A stretch of DNA of 64,000 nucleotides from Mesorhizobium loti (GCF_001510895.1 NZ_LPWA01000035.1:62001-126000), one strand, 5' to 3'; positions 1 through 9,815 are shown, counted from the first letter of the stretch. Made by a program: numbers and translations. Notes: generated by a model not told the origin, from the letters alone.

Positions 1-924
1 GAATTCCAGACCGGCTCGGTGAGCGCGCTGGAACTGTTCCTGAAGCAGGTCGGCTACGAGATGAAGACGCTGAACGCCGACAACAAGACCGACGCTCAGC
101 AATCGCAGATGAACGACGTGATCGCGTTGAAGCCGAAGGCGATTATCCTCGCCGCGGTCGATTTCAACGCGCTGAAGCCATCAGTTGAAGCCGCCCGCGC
201 GGCCGGCATCCCGGTGGTCGAGTTCGATCGCCAGATCACCGCGACACCGTCCGACTTCACCTCGGTGGCAGGCACGGTCGAGATCGGCCATATCGCTGCC
301 GAGCAGGCCGAAGCGCTGCTGAAGGCCAAGAACGGCTCGGTGAAGGGCAAGATCCTGCAGGTACTCGGTGACCCCGGCGATCCCTACACGCTCGATATCC
401 AGAAGGGCTTTGAAGAGAAGATGAAGGCGTTTCCGGACGTCAAGATCATCTCGTTGCCGGCCATGCAGTGGGAAGCGAGCAATGCCGGCACCATCGTTGC
501 CGACCAGATGCTGGCCAATCCCGACATCGACCTGATCTTCAGCCACGCCGCGCATCTTTCGGTCGCCGCCGTCGCTTCGCTGGAAGCCGCCGGCAAGAAG
601 CCGGGCGACGTGATGCTGATGAGCTCGAACGGCGCGCCGGTCGGCCTCGACCTGATCCGCAAGGGTTGGCTGAACGTCGAGGTCGAGCAGCCGCTCTACG
701 CGCAGGCCGCCGCGGTCGCCATGTTCATGGACAAGGTCGCCAACAAGCAGGAGATTAAGCCCGGCGACTATGACGTGCTCGGCCTGAAGTCGGTGGTGAC
801 CAAGGAAGCCTGGGGCCCGAACATCAAGATCCCGGGCGCCGCGATCACCAAGCAGAACGTCGACAATCCGGCCTTCTGGGGTAACCAGAAGCCGCCGACG
901 GATACCGTCAAGTCCGTCGAATAG
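1..924 (+). CDS. Sugar ABC transporter periplasmic binding protein, RbsB type (5' end outside window)
   Basis: The frame is open from base 1, so the start and signal peptide lie upstream; about 307 residues are visible. The protein has the two-lobed periplasmic binding protein type I pattern of RbsB/LacI-like receptors: an early segment reading [26 protein letters not shown], split here as IILAAVDF then [16 protein letters not shown], matches the usual 'ligand-dependent removal of old/new assumption' region of ribose-type receptors. A CUT2 permease follows 59 bases downstream, so it should capture a monosaccharide in the periplasm and deliver it to that permease. The ATPase partner is not in the window and is probably upstream. 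The exact sugar cannot be read from the sequence. Confidence 0.88.
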   Translation, partial: EFQTGSVSALELFLKQVGYEMKTLNADNKTDAQQSQMNDVIALKPKAIILAAVDFNALKPSVEAARAAGIPVVEFDRQITATPSDFTSVAGTVEIGHIAAEQAEALLKAKNGSVKGKILQVLGDPGDPYTLDIQKGFEEKMKAFPDVKIISLPAMQWEASNAGTIVADQMLANPDIDLIFSHAAHLSVAAVASLEAAGKKPGDVMLMSSNGAPVGLDLIRKGWLNVEVEQPLYAQAAAVAMFMDKVANKQEIKPGDYDVLGLKSVVTKEAWGPNIKIPGAAITKQNVDNPAFWGNQKPPTDTVKSVE

Positions 925-983
925 GCTTGCCTCGCGGAGCTCCGGGCCGTCGGGCCCGGAGCCTCGCGGCAACCACGCTCTCA

Positions 984-2003
984 ATGCCGACGCCAACCGG
1001 ATCACCGATGAGCCCACGCACCCGCCATATCCTCGAGCTCGTGCTCGACAATCTCGTCTGGTTCATGCTGGTCTTCGTGCTGGCTGTGTTCTCGATCTTC
1101 ATTCCCAACTTTTTCCAGCTCGGCATCTTCGCCAACATCATCGAGGCTTCCAGCGTGCTCGGCGTGATGTCGATCGGCCTGGCGCTGGTCATCATCGCCG
1201 GCCACATGGATCTTTCGGTTGAATCCGTCGCGGCACTAAGCGCCATGGCGGTCGGCATCATGTTCTGCTCGTCCGGCATCGGCCTTGGCGTTCAACTGCA
1301 TCCGGACTGGCTGATGGTGCCGGTGTCGCTCGCCATCGCGCTGGCGGTGGGCGCCATCATCGGCGTCATCAACGGCTTCCTCATCGTCAGGCTGAAGATG
1401 AGCGCCTTCATCATCACGCTGGCCTCCTACATCTGGGTGCGCGGCCTGGTGCTGGTGGTTTCGGGCGGGCGCTCGGCGCAGGATCTGGCGCCCGCCATCC
1501 GCTGGTTCGGCATCCAGCGGCTCGCCGGCTTGCCGCTCACCGCCTGGATCGCGGTCGGCTGCTTCGTCGTCTTCTCCCTGATCATGGCCAAGACGCCGTT
1601 CGGCCGGCATCTGGTGATGATCGGCGGCAACGAGACGGCGACTTTCCGCGCCGGCATCCGCGTCAACCGCAACCTGATCATCGCCTTCGTGCTTGCTGGC
1701 GCCATCGCCGGTCTGGCCGGCTGGCTGCTTGCGATCCGCACCTCCGGGGCGACCGCCAATCTCGGCGTCGGCCTGCTCTTCAACGCCTTCGCCGCCGTCG
1801 TCATCGGCGGCGTCAGCCTCAAGGGCGGCGTCGGCACCCTGCCCGGCGTCTATGCCGGCGTGCTGCTTCTGTCGGCCATCAACACCGCCATCAACCTGAT
1901 GGGCCTGCCGGCCAACTTCACCCAGGTCATCCACGGCTTGCTTGTGCTGGCGGCCGTGCTGCTCGACGCCTTCAAGCAAACCATTCGCCAGAGACTCGCA
2001 TGA
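984..2003 (+). CDS. Sugar ABC transporter permease, RbsC family
   Basis: Hydrophobic protein of about 339 residues with the many transmembrane helices of the branched-chain/ribose permease family (BPD_transp_2). Recognisable family segments are the early VLGVMSIGLALVIIAGHMDL and a later FNAFAAVVIGGVSLKGGVGT, the conserved cytoplasmic loop that contacts the ATPase. The open frame reaches back to a TTG at 927, but ATG codons at 984 and 1008 are better starts; 984 is chosen without a convincing ribosome site, so the start is uncertain. It follows the binding protein and precedes the SDR gene by 13 bases, which suggests one operon. It would form the inner-membrane channel for the sugar bound by the upstream protein. 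Confidence 0.88.
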   Translation: MPTPTGSPMSPRTRHILELVLDNLVWFMLVFVLAVFSIFIPNFFQLGIFANIIEASSVLGVMSIGLALVIIAGHMDLSVESVAALSAMAVGIMFCSSGIGLGVQLHPDWLMVPVSLAIALAVGAIIGVINGFLIVRLKMSAFIITLASYIWVRGLVLVVSGGRSAQDLAPAIRWFGIQRLAGLPLTAWIAVGCFVVFSLIMAKTPFGRHLVMIGGNETATFRAGIRVNRNLIIAFVLAGAIAGLAGWLLAIRTSGATANLGVGLLFNAFAAVVIGGVSLKGGVGTLPGVYAGVLLLSAINTAINLMGLPANFTQVIHGLLVLAAVLLDAFKQTIRQRLA

Positions 2004-2016
2004 CAGGACGGCTCGC

Positions 2017-2787
2017 ATGACCGGACGCATCGAAGGCAAGGTGGCGGCGATCGTCGGCGCCGCACGCGGCATCGGCAGGGGCATAGCTGAGCGTTTCGCC
2101 GAGGAAGGCGCTAGGCTGGTGCTTGCCGACAGCGAAGCCGACGCCGGCAAGGCGAGCGCCGACGAGCTGGGTGCCGCCTTCATCCACACCGACATCTCGA
2201 AGATGGCCGATGCGGAGGCCCTTGTAGCATTGGCGATTGCGCGCCACGGCCGCCTCGACATCATCGTCCAGAATGCCGGCATCTATCCCTGGCAGCTCAT
2301 CGAGAACACCAGCCCGGAGGACTGGGACCGGGTCATGGCCGTCAACCTGCGCGGCAGCTTCAACGCCGCGCGCGCAGCACTTGCGCCTATGAAGGCACAG
2401 CAGAGCGGCCGCATGCTGTTCACCTCTTCCATCACCGGCCCGCAGGTAAGCAGCCCCGGCCACGGCCACTACTCAGCCAGCAAGGCCGGCATCAACGGCT
2501 TCATCCGCGCCGCGGCGCTGGAATTCTCCGGCTACGGCATTACCGTCAACGGCGTCGAGCCCGGCAACATCCTGACGGAGGGCATGAAGCTGCATCGCGA
2601 TGCCGCCTTCATCAAGAGCATGGAGGACGCCGTGCCGCTCGGACGCCTCGGCACCCCGCGCGACGTCGCCAACGCCTTCCTGTTCCTGGCCTCCGACGAC
2701 GCCAGCTACATCACCGGCACGACCATCGTCGTCGATGGCGGCCAGCTCCTGCCGGAAGGCCAGGATTTCCGCCTGACGCCGCCGTGA
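2017..2787 (+). CDS. SDR family NAD(P)-dependent oxidoreductase
   Basis: A classical short-chain dehydrogenase of 256 residues. The N-terminal Rossmann motif reads GAARGIGRGIAE, the NNAG-equivalent is QNAG near residue 80, the catalytic Ser lies in FTSSITG, and the YxxxK pair is in YSASKAG near residue 155. The C-terminus carries the usual ITGTTIVVDGG. The ATG at 2017 is 13 bases after the permease stop and gives a normal length, whereas the longer open frame runs back into the permease gene. Position at the end of the sugar-uptake operon suggests it oxidises the imported sugar or polyol. The substrate is not identifiable; sorbitol/galactitol-type dehydrogenases are the nearest known roles. 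Confidence 0.88.
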   Translation: MTGRIEGKVAAIVGAARGIGRGIAERFAEEGARLVLADSEADAGKASADELGAAFIHTDISKMADAEALVALAIARHGRLDIIVQNAGIYPWQLIENTSPEDWDRVMAVNLRGSFNAARAALAPMKAQQSGRMLFTSSITGPQVSSPGHGHYSASKAGINGFIRAAALEFSGYGITVNGVEPGNILTEGMKLHRDAAFIKSMEDAVPLGRLGTPRDVANAFLFLASDDASYITGTTIVVDGGQLLPEGQDFRLTPP

Positions 2788-2821
2788 GTCTTGATTTTGC
2801 CAAAAAACTGGCGGACGAAAC

Positions 2822-2897
<76 letters not shown>

Positions 2898-3114
2898 GCT
2901 CCGGGCCGGACCTTTAAGCAGTTAGGGCTCCATTCGCAAGGCCCAATGATCAGCCGGCGCACCGGCTGCCAGGCGGATTTCCCCAATGCCGGCGCACTTG
3001 TCAAAAACCTTCTCCAGTTTGCTGTTATGCTTGAATGCCGCGCTTGACACCCGCAAACGAACCCCTTATCCAGCGCCCCAACGACGAACACGCCTGACAC
3101 GTGCTCGTCAGTGC

Positions 3115-3191
3115 GCGGGTGTAGCTCAGTCGGTTAGAGTGCCGGCCTGTCACGCCGGAGGTCGCGGGTTCGAGCCCCGTCACTCGCGCCA
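3115..3191 (+). tRNA. tRNA-Asp (GTC anticodon)
   Basis: The acceptor stem GCGGGTG pairs with CACTCGC, followed by discriminator G and an encoded CCA. The D-arm has TAGCTCAGTCGGTTAGA, the anticodon stem CCGGC/GCCGG encloses CTGTCAC with anticodon GTC, and the T-arm is GCGGGTTCGAGCCCCGT. It is 77 nt long and reads away from the tRNA-Val gene 217 bases before it. Confidence 0.96.
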
Positions 3192-3517
3192 GTGTTTTCA
3201 AGGGCGTGCGCCCTGCCCTCCGAAAGTTTCAACTTTCGTTTTCCGGAGAGTTTCAACTCTTTGTATTCGTTGCGTTCCAGGCTGAGCAGCCTGCGGCCTT
3301 CGCGGCGGCACTGATCGGCCGCGCGGACGGCCGGCACATAGGTCGAGCGAATCGATATAGGCCAGCACCTGGCGCTGGGCGCACCGCGACAACGTGCCGA
3401 ACGCGCTCTCGCCGGTGGTCTTGGTGCGTTCGATCAGGAAACCTGCTCTTCGGCCGTCTGCTATTTCGATGAGCACCCGGAGAGGCGGTCGTTGCCGATC
3501 CGCCGATGTGCCGCTGG

Positions 3518-3721
3518 CTACCAGCCCAAGCGGATTATCTGCGAAAGATCGGCGATGTCGCCATAGATCATCGAGCCTTTGACGAGAAAACACTTGCTGC
3601 CCAGAACCTCGAAGAGGGGGCTTGAGGGGGTGCAAACCGGCGGGACCTTACGGTCCTTGGCTTCGGTGGAGCCGATGCTGATCGCGAGGATGGCGATAGC
3701 AATGAGAATGGTCTTGCTCAT
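3518..3721 (-). pseudogene. Small secreted protein of unknown function, frame probably interrupted
   Basis: I do not recognise this family. The ATG at 3721 follows an AGGGA ribosome site by 6 bases. The first 20 residues, MSKTILIAIAILAISIGSTE, form a clear signal peptide, and the mature part has two cysteines about 18 residues apart. The frame stops at 3518, but the next frame stays open from about 3540 downward and reads plausible protein (for example VLIEIADGRRAGFLIERTKT, then CAQRQVLAYIDSL). The junction fits one missing base near 3523, where GGCTGG may stand for GGCCTGG. A second shift near 3340 could extend it to about 3230. The rest of the gap to the tRNA (3192-3517) would therefore be its C-terminal part. 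Confidence 0.45.
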
Positions 3722-4120
3722 ATCTATCCCTGGAGCCAATTGGCTTCTTGGGCCGCAAAACCGGGTTGCCGCCTCTTAACTAGCATCGGGCCGTGACGGG
3801 CTTCATCATCAAATTGGATGGCGAGGGCTCATCTATTTGCGGTAGGCACAAAGACGGGTCCAATCGCGTTCAGCTCGGAGCCGTCGAAATAATACGAGAC
3901 ACTCAGCCTTGGCGAAGTGCGGCACTCGCGCCGCCCACGACACCACATTCGGCCTCCGCCTGTCGGCGTCACCGCGCGGTTAGCTGGAACATACCGCTTT
4001 TGGACTGGCGATCGGCGTAGGGATCAGGTTGAGCCACCTACAATATCAGCAATAGCTTGCATTCGGACGGGACCATACCATGGGGCGGTTTTCAGGCGCT
4101 CTGTGGTGGGGAAAGTTCCA
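3722..4120. other. Region without a confident gene
   Basis: No open frame here has both a good ribosome site and protein-like composition. On the minus strand, about 3850-3910, a frame without a start ends with residues LSVSYYFDGSELNAIGPVF, which look like a genuine protein C-terminus. This may be the remnant of a lost gene. Otherwise I see nothing. Confidence 0.3.
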
Positions 4121-4246
4121 ATGCGCACGATTCTGGCTCTGGCCGCGCTCTCGTCCTGTTTCGCTCTGTGGGATCGATTTGCGAATGACGGGACCTATAG
4201 CGCCGCCCTGCAACGGAACATTTTTGGTGTAGCGCTTGCTGAATGA
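4121..4246 (+). CDS. Small hydrophobic-leader protein of unknown function (41 residues)
   Basis: A short frame with a GGGGAAA ribosome site before ATG 4121. The peptide starts MRTILALAALSSCFALWDRF and ends GVALAE. Rhizobia often carry very small proteins of this shape, a single N-terminal hydrophobic helix followed by a 'ND(G)xY' segment, here FANDGTY. The helix could be a membrane anchor or an uncleaved signal. Function is unknown. The call rests on the ribosome site, the amphipathic composition and my recollection of similar rhizobial peptides, not on a comparison. Confidence 0.5.
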   Translation: MRTILALAALSSCFALWDRFANDGTYSAALQRNIFGVALAE

Positions 4247-4461
4247 GCACCTGCGCGCCGGCAGGCGATGAACTCTCTGGACTCCGTAAGCTCCGGTGGG
4301 ACGATAGCGGTCAGCGCACGGTGATGAAGGCAAGGACGGTCGCAGGGAGCCGGATACGCCGCTCCCCGGGCCGCGCTAGGCAGCCTGTGCTCTACCTTCC
4401 CCTGAACTGCCTCAAGAAAAGTTGGCTGCCGCCAGGCCATAGCTGTGGTCGCTTATTCAGG

Positions 4462-5817
4462 ATGCGCCACTTGCCCACTTTCCCTTTCTCCGAAGCGAAC
4501 CCGATTCAATATCCCGGTCCCCCGCCGAAACGTTCGGACGTGGTGATTATCGGCGGCGGCATCATCGGCGTGACGACAGCTCTTTTTCTTGCGCGGCGCA
4601 ATATCTCGGTGACGCTGGTGGAAAAGGGTCGGATTGCAGCCGAGCAGTCCTCCCGCAATTGGGGATGGATCCGCAAGCAGGGACGCGATGCGGATGAGCT
4701 GCCGATCGTGATCGAGGCATCCCGTCACTGGCGGCAGCTTGCTGAGGAATGTGGCGAAGACATCGGCCTGAAGCAGACAGGCGTGACCTACCTGGCAAGC
4801 TCGGATGACAAAATGGCCGGCTTCGAAAAATTCATGAAGGTCGCCGCCGTCCATAAGATCGACACTCGCCTTCTGAACGCGCAGGAAACCGCTGGTCTCA
4901 TCAAAGGCATGTCACGCAGTTTCAAGGGCGCGATGACGACACCTTCCGACATGCGGGCTGAGCCTTGGATGGCGGTGCCCGCTCTCGCCCGGCTTGCGGC
5001 CCGCAAAGGTGTCAAGATCGTAGAGAATTGCGCGGCGCGAACTTTGGAAATCTCGGCCGGCAGGGTCAGCGGTGTCTGGACCGAGGCGGGTCACATCGAG
5101 ACCTCCAGCGTTCTGCTCGCGGGCGGTGCGTGGTCTTCCCTATTCCTGAGAAGACATGGCGTTTCCATTCCCCAGCTCAGTGTAAGGTCGACCGCCGCGG
5201 CAACGGAGCCGATGCCTGAAATCCATGCAGGTGCCGCGGCAGGAGAGCATATCGCTTTCAGACGCAGACAGGATGGCGGGTACACGCTCGCCCCGGGAGG
5301 CAGCCATTTGCTCTACCTGGGGCCTGACGCATTCCGGCACGCGACGAAATACCTTCCCGCCCTCATGGCCAATCCGTTCGGGTCACGCTATTCGCCGGCC
5401 GCGCCGACGGGTTACCCGGACAGCTGGTCGACGCCGCGTCACTGGACGCCGGATTCCCAAAGTCCCTTCGAAAGAATGCGGGTGCTCAATCCGGCTCCCG
5501 AACGTTCCGGTCTCCGTTCGATCGAACGCAATTTCAGTCGCCTGTTCCCGCAGCTCGGGTCGGTCCGCCTGAAGGCAAGCTGGGCAGGCATGATTGACGC
5601 AATGCCCGACGTCGTCCCGATAGTTGATCGCGTGCAGGCGATCGTCGGCCTCGTCGTCGCGACAGGCATGAGCGGTCACGGCTTCGGCATCGGGCCGGGA
5701 ATCGGTCGGGTCGTCTCCGACATGATCCAGGGAAACGAGATCGGGCACGATCTCACCCGTTTTCGCCTTTCGCGCTTTTCTGACGGCAGCGCCATTCGGC
5801 CAGGCCCGGCCCTTTGA
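4462..5817 (+). CDS. FAD-dependent oxidoreductase, DadA/glycine oxidase family
   Basis: A DAO-fold flavoenzyme of about 451 residues. A dinucleotide-binding motif SDVVIIGGGIIGVTTALFLA lies near residue 30, with the acidic end of the second strand in LVEKGRIAAEQSSRNWG. The C-terminus has GMSGHGFGIGPGIGRVVSDM, which closes over the FAD in D-amino-acid dehydrogenases and sarcosine/glycine oxidases. The substrate is probably an amino acid or N-methyl amine. The frame is open back to 4243, but ATG 4462 puts the FAD motif at the usual distance from the N-terminus. The ribosome site there is weak. It stands alone on the plus strand between small unknown genes, so context does not help. Confidence 0.82.
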   Translation: MRHLPTFPFSEANPIQYPGPPPKRSDVVIIGGGIIGVTTALFLARRNISVTLVEKGRIAAEQSSRNWGWIRKQGRDADELPIVIEASRHWRQLAEECGEDIGLKQTGVTYLASSDDKMAGFEKFMKVAAVHKIDTRLLNAQETAGLIKGMSRSFKGAMTTPSDMRAEPWMAVPALARLAARKGVKIVENCAARTLEISAGRVSGVWTEAGHIETSSVLLAGGAWSSLFLRRHGVSIPQLSVRSTAAATEPMPEIHAGAAAGEHIAFRRRQDGGYTLAPGGSHLLYLGPDAFRHATKYLPALMANPFGSRYSPAAPTGYPDSWSTPRHWTPDSQSPFERMRVLNPAPERSGLRSIERNFSRLFPQLGSVRLKASWAGMIDAMPDVVPIVDRVQAIVGLVVATGMSGHGFGIGPGIGRVVSDMIQGNEIGHDLTRFRLSRFSDGSAIRPGPAL

Positions 5818-6002
5818 GCGTTCTGCAGCCAGGCGGAATCGTTTGGTTCTACGGAAATGCGGGCAAACAAAGAGATAGAACACGGCGCTGGAGCCCCGCT
5901 CCGGGTCCATGGCTGAATATCGTATTGGCTCTTGAAGTCCTTGCGCCGGAACCATTCCGCCTTTGCCTCGTTCCGCCCAAGGGCAAAAAGCAGGAGAGAC
6001 AG

Positions 6003-6206
6003 ATGGCAGTGAGATGTCGCGTTTCGATCGACGATGCGAGGGATGTGGATGAGCTCGCGTTCCAGGAATTGCCGCGGGTAGGTGAAAGCGTGTCCCTGCC
6101 GGTCGAAGGATCAAATATGGACCTTCGCGTTCTGCGCGTCGTGCATGTGCCCGGCAGCGAGCAAAGCGCAACGACGATGCTGGAACTAACCAGCAAGATT
6201 CTTTAG
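6003..6206 (+). CDS. Small hypothetical protein (67 residues)
   Basis: I do not recognise it. An AGGAGAGA ribosome site lies directly before ATG 6003, and that decides the start inside a longer open frame. The protein is soluble, without signal or membrane segment, and rich in beta-prone stretches such as GESVSLPVEG and DLRVLRVVHVPGS, then a C-terminal TTMLELTSKIL. A small beta-barrel or sheet fold is likely. It follows the oxidoreductase by 185 bases on the same strand. Confidence 0.6.
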   Translation: MAVRCRVSIDDARDVDELAFQELPRVGESVSLPVEGSNMDLRVLRVVHVPGSEQSATTMLELTSKIL

Positions 6207-6468
6207 CGGCGTTTCCTGATCACTCGCCCAATATGACGCCGGAAGCGACAATCTGGGCGGTCCGCGCGGTGAGCTTCTCGCGCTTTACGAGCGTGGGCTT
6301 TTCATAGGGTTTTTTCATCGCGCCGTTCCGGAACCGGGCTGCCTTGTATCGGTCAGCACAGTGAACGCATTCGCTCCGGTTGCGTTCCGGCCGGTGAGGA
6401 AAGGCTGGTCTCGGACGGCACGTGACGAGCCCCGCGCGCCCGCTTGCAACGGCCTTGGGCTCGCGAAT

Positions 6469-6729
6469 TTACGAGCTCGGAGGTTGAGATCTCCTGATCC
6501 TGGGCATCGGCAGCAGGGAATTTTCCGATGCCAAGTCTGTCTGGGCACCTTTCGATCCCGGCCTGTAGATCAGATGGACGACCAAACCGAGGTATCCAGC
6601 CTGAAGAATGATCAGTGCCAGAGTGGCCCAACCAAGCGCCTGCCAGCCGGAGCCGGTCTGAAATCCAGCCCAGACCGCCACGATGACTGACGTCACGAAC
6701 ATGCCCACCAAATACCGCGGAAAATACAT
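6469..6729 (-). CDS. Exopolysaccharide production repressor family protein (ExoX/SyrA-like)
   Basis: Eighty-six residues starting MYFPRYLVGMFVTSVIVAVW. This N-terminus, with Tyr-Phe-Pro-Arg before a first membrane helix, then an aromatic loop (TGSGWQALGW) and a second helix (LALIILQAGYLGLVVHLIY), is the pattern I know from the small inner-membrane ExoX/SyrA proteins of rhizobia, which modulate succinoglycan/exopolysaccharide synthesis and symbiosis. The C-terminal tail of about 25 residues is hydrophilic. A GGATAAG sequence precedes the ATG. A strong hairpin lies in the leader at 6785-6811. No exo genes are nearby, so it would act in trans. Family assignment is by recall of the pattern. Confidence 0.65.
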   Translation of the reverse strand: MYFPRYLVGMFVTSVIVAVWAGFQTGSGWQALGWATLALIILQAGYLGLVVHLIYRPGSKGAQTDLASENSLLPMPRIRRSQPPSS

Positions 6730-7063
6730 GGTTCTTATCCAGCAACGAGCGCTTCGGCGATCGGGCAGCCGCCAGACTAAAGACCCGCCGCTCCGTTTCG
6801 CGGAGCGGCGGGGCCCCCGAATTTGCCCCCCGGCTGCCGGGCGGATGCTTGCTCCCCGGCATTGCTGACAGTGCAACTGCAATGCCAGACACAGTGACCC
6901 ATTACGGGACACCCCTGCCCGTCGCGCAAGATCGGATCGGCGAATAACATTAAGCGTTGCTAATGTGCCACGCTGGGTCGGAAGGGCCAAAGCGGAAGGT
7001 TCGTTGACGCGACCCTTTTCGTGGCGACGCTGGTAACAGGGAGGCCGCGGGACGCTTTCGACC
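6730..7063. promoter_or_regulatory. Leader region of the ExoX/SyrA-like gene with a strong hairpin
   Basis: No gene is seen in these 334 bases. An 11-bp perfect inverted repeat with a 5-base loop (CCGCCGCTCCG, TTTCG, CGGAGCGGCGG) occupies 6785-6811, about 56 bases upstream of the minus-strand ATG at 6729. It is not followed by a T-run on either strand, so it looks more like a leader structure or weak attenuator than a terminator. The promoter is not identifiable with confidence. Confidence 0.4.
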
Positions 7064-7993
7064 TCAAACCCTCGCCAGCAGCGCCTCAACCTCCTGCAGC
7101 GTCGGCATCGACGGCGCTGTGCCGGGGCGCGTCACCGAAATACCGGCGACAGCGCAGGCGAAGCGCACGGCCTCAAGCGGCTCGACCCCTTTCGCAAGTG
7201 CTGCCGCCAGGCCGCCACTGAAGGCATCGCCCGCCCCCGTGGTCTCGACCACCGGGCCGGCATTGACGACGCCGACATGGTCGGAACGGTCCTTGGTGTG
7301 CAGCAGCGCGCCCTTCTCGCCAAGCGTCACGATAACGGTGCCGACTCCCTTCGCCAGCAGGCTGTCGGCGGCGCGGCGCGCATCGTCGATCGACGAGACG
7401 GCGATGCCGGTGAGTCCTTCGGCCTCGGACTCGTTGGGCGTGACGTAGTCGCAGAGCGTGTAGATGCGCTCCGGCAGGCTGGCTGCCGGCGCCGGATTGA
7501 GGATCGTCGTCACCCCTGCCCCGCGCGCGATCTCCAGTGCCTTCAATGCTGCGTCGATCGGCTGCTCGAGCTGGGTGACGAAGACCCCGGCCGAGCGGAT
7601 CAGGCCGGCATGGGCCTCGATATCGGCGGGCGAGATCAGCATAGCTGCGCCGGGGCTGACGATGATGGCGTTGTTGCCGCTGCCCTCGTCCACAAAAATA
7701 TAGGCCGCGCCGGTATAGCTGTCCGGCGTTTCGATCGCGGCGCTTTTCACGCTCGCCGCCTTCCAGGTCTGCTTGGCCATGTCGGCAAAGGCATCGACGC
7801 CGAGCCGGGTCAGGAATGTGATGTCGGCGCCGAGCTTGCCGGCGGCCACGGCCTGGTTCGAGCCCTTGCCGCCCGGTCCGAGCTTGAACGAGTTGCCGAG
7901 GATCGTCTCGCCCATGCGCGGCTGGCGGTCGGCGCGATAGGCGGTGTCGGCGACGAAGACACCGAGAATAACGACAGGCTTGCCGACGGCCAT
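7064..7993 (-). CDS. rbsK: Ribokinase, PfkB family
   Basis: A PfkB sugar kinase of about 309 residues that phosphorylates ribose or a related sugar with ATP in the cytoplasm. The first PfkB signature is GPGGKGSNQAVAAGKLGAD near residue 40. The second is VETTGAGDAFSGGLAAALAKG near residue 245, with the catalytic Asp in GAGD. ATG 7993 lies 7 bases from GGAG; the neighbouring ATG at 7996 is only 4 away. The GGAG sits in the end of the upstream rbsD/fucU-like gene, whose stop is at 7998, so the two are translationally close. Ribokinase with an RbsD-type mutarotase is the classical ribose pair, though the linked transporter is of another class. Confidence 0.9.
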   Translation of the reverse strand: MAVGKPVVILGVFVADTAYRADRQPRMGETILGNSFKLGPGGKGSNQAVAAGKLGADITFLTRLGVDAFADMAKQTWKAASVKSAAIETPDSYTGAAYIFVDEGSGNNAIIVSPGAAMLISPADIEAHAGLIRSAGVFVTQLEQPIDAALKALEIARGAGVTTILNPAPAASLPERIYTLCDYVTPNESEAEGLTGIAVSSIDDARRAADSLLAKGVGTVIVTLGEKGALLHTKDRSDHVGVVNAGPVVETTGAGDAFSGGLAAALAKGVEPLEAVRFACAVAGISVTRPGTAPSMPTLQEVEALLARV

Positions 7994-7997
7994 CATC

Positions 7998-8450
7998 TTA
8001 CTCCGCATCCGGCGGAACGACGCCCTTGCGGAAAGCAAAACAGCCATAGAAGCGGCGCTCGCCGGTCTGGATGACGCAGTATGCCTTCTTGGCGCGCTCG
8101 TAGAAGGCGTAGCGCTCTATCGAGATCATCGGCCAGGACTTGCCCTCGGCCGCGTCGATCTCCTCCTGCACCTCCTTCTGCACCGGCGGGATTTCGTTCG
8201 GCTTGCCGACGATCTCCATGCGGGCGGCGGCGTCGTCGACGAAGCTGTCCAGCGGATAGAGCGACAGCACCGCCTTCGCCACCTCGGCCGCCGGCGCATC
8301 GATGCGCAGCAGCTTGCCGAGCACGGTCTGCTTGGCAACGGAGTCGGATGGGAAATTGGTGTCGGCGATGATCAGGTCGTCGCCGTGCCCCATCGCCCGC
8401 AGCGCCTGAAGTACGTCGGCATTGAGCAGCGGATTGATCCCTTTGAGCAT
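7998..8450 (-). CDS. RbsD/FucU family sugar mutarotase
   Basis: At 150 residues it has the length and start (MLKGINPLLNADVLQALRAM) of the RbsD/FucU family, which interconvert sugar anomers or pyranose and furanose forms before phosphorylation. The family His appears in GHGDDLIIADTNFP near residue 22, and the C-terminal ERYAFYERAKKAYCVIQTGE resembles FucU (L-fucose mutarotase) more than RbsD. It is sandwiched between the transporter ATPase and ribokinase with gaps of 27 and 4 bases, so the three form one minus-strand operon. Either a fucose-like or ribose-like substrate is possible. Confidence 0.88.
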   Translation of the reverse strand: MLKGINPLLNADVLQALRAMGHGDDLIIADTNFPSDSVAKQTVLGKLLRIDAPAAEVAKAVLSLYPLDSFVDDAAARMEIVGKPNEIPPVQKEVQEEIDAAEGKSWPMISIERYAFYERAKKAYCVIQTGERRFYGCFAFRKGVVPPDAE

Positions 8451-8477
8451 GGTTTCCTCTTGGAAGTCTGTTGGCGG

Positions 8478-9536
<1,059 letters not shown>

Positions 9537-9596
9537 CGTCTCCCCTATCTTTTTCGGTGAAGCTAGCCATTGCCAACGGCAAGGGCAAGTCAGTAT

Positions 9597-9627
9597 CTTA
9601 TAGATAAAAAGCCATTCTTGTTGACAA
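9597..9627 (-). promoter_or_regulatory. Putative promoter of the minus-strand ATPase-rbsD-rbsK operon
   Basis: Read on the minus strand, TTGTCA (9627-9622) and TATAAG (9602-9597) each match the housekeeping consensus at five of six positions, with a long 19-base spacer. The -35 element lies beside the palindromic operator at 9629-9640. This is inferred from sequence only. Confidence 0.4.
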
Positions 9628-9649
9628 GGTAATCGATTACGCGAATAGT
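9621..9649 (+). promoter_or_regulatory. Putative promoter of the binding protein-permease operon
   Basis: A perfect TTGACA (9621-9626) and AATAGT (9644-9649) are separated by 17 bases, about 170 bases before the binding-protein start. The spacer contains the operator palindrome, so a repressor bound there would block RNA polymerase. Confidence 0.55.
9629..9640. promoter_or_regulatory. Palindromic LacI-family type operator
   Basis: GTAATCGATTAC is a perfect 12-bp palindrome with a central CG, the hallmark of LacI/GalR-family operators. It sits in the spacer of the plus promoter and just upstream of the -35 of the minus promoter, so one repressor could control both operons. No LacI-type regulator gene is in the window. 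Confidence 0.6.
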
Positions 9650-9815
9650 GGCGAGTGCCAATCCGACAGCCGGTTCTTGTCTCGGAAATCGGATCTCCAG
9701 GCGACGCAGGGTGGGGTCCCACGTCCACCTATGGTATAGGAGAACCGCAGACGTTTCGGCGTCCGAGAGATTGGCAAAATCAATTCACGACTGAAGTTCT
9801 GGGAGGAACCTTGAG

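Noticed and set aside
1236..2282. A 348-codon minus-strand frame opposite the permease and SDR genes
   Set aside because: No recognisable domain; overlaps two well-supported genes.
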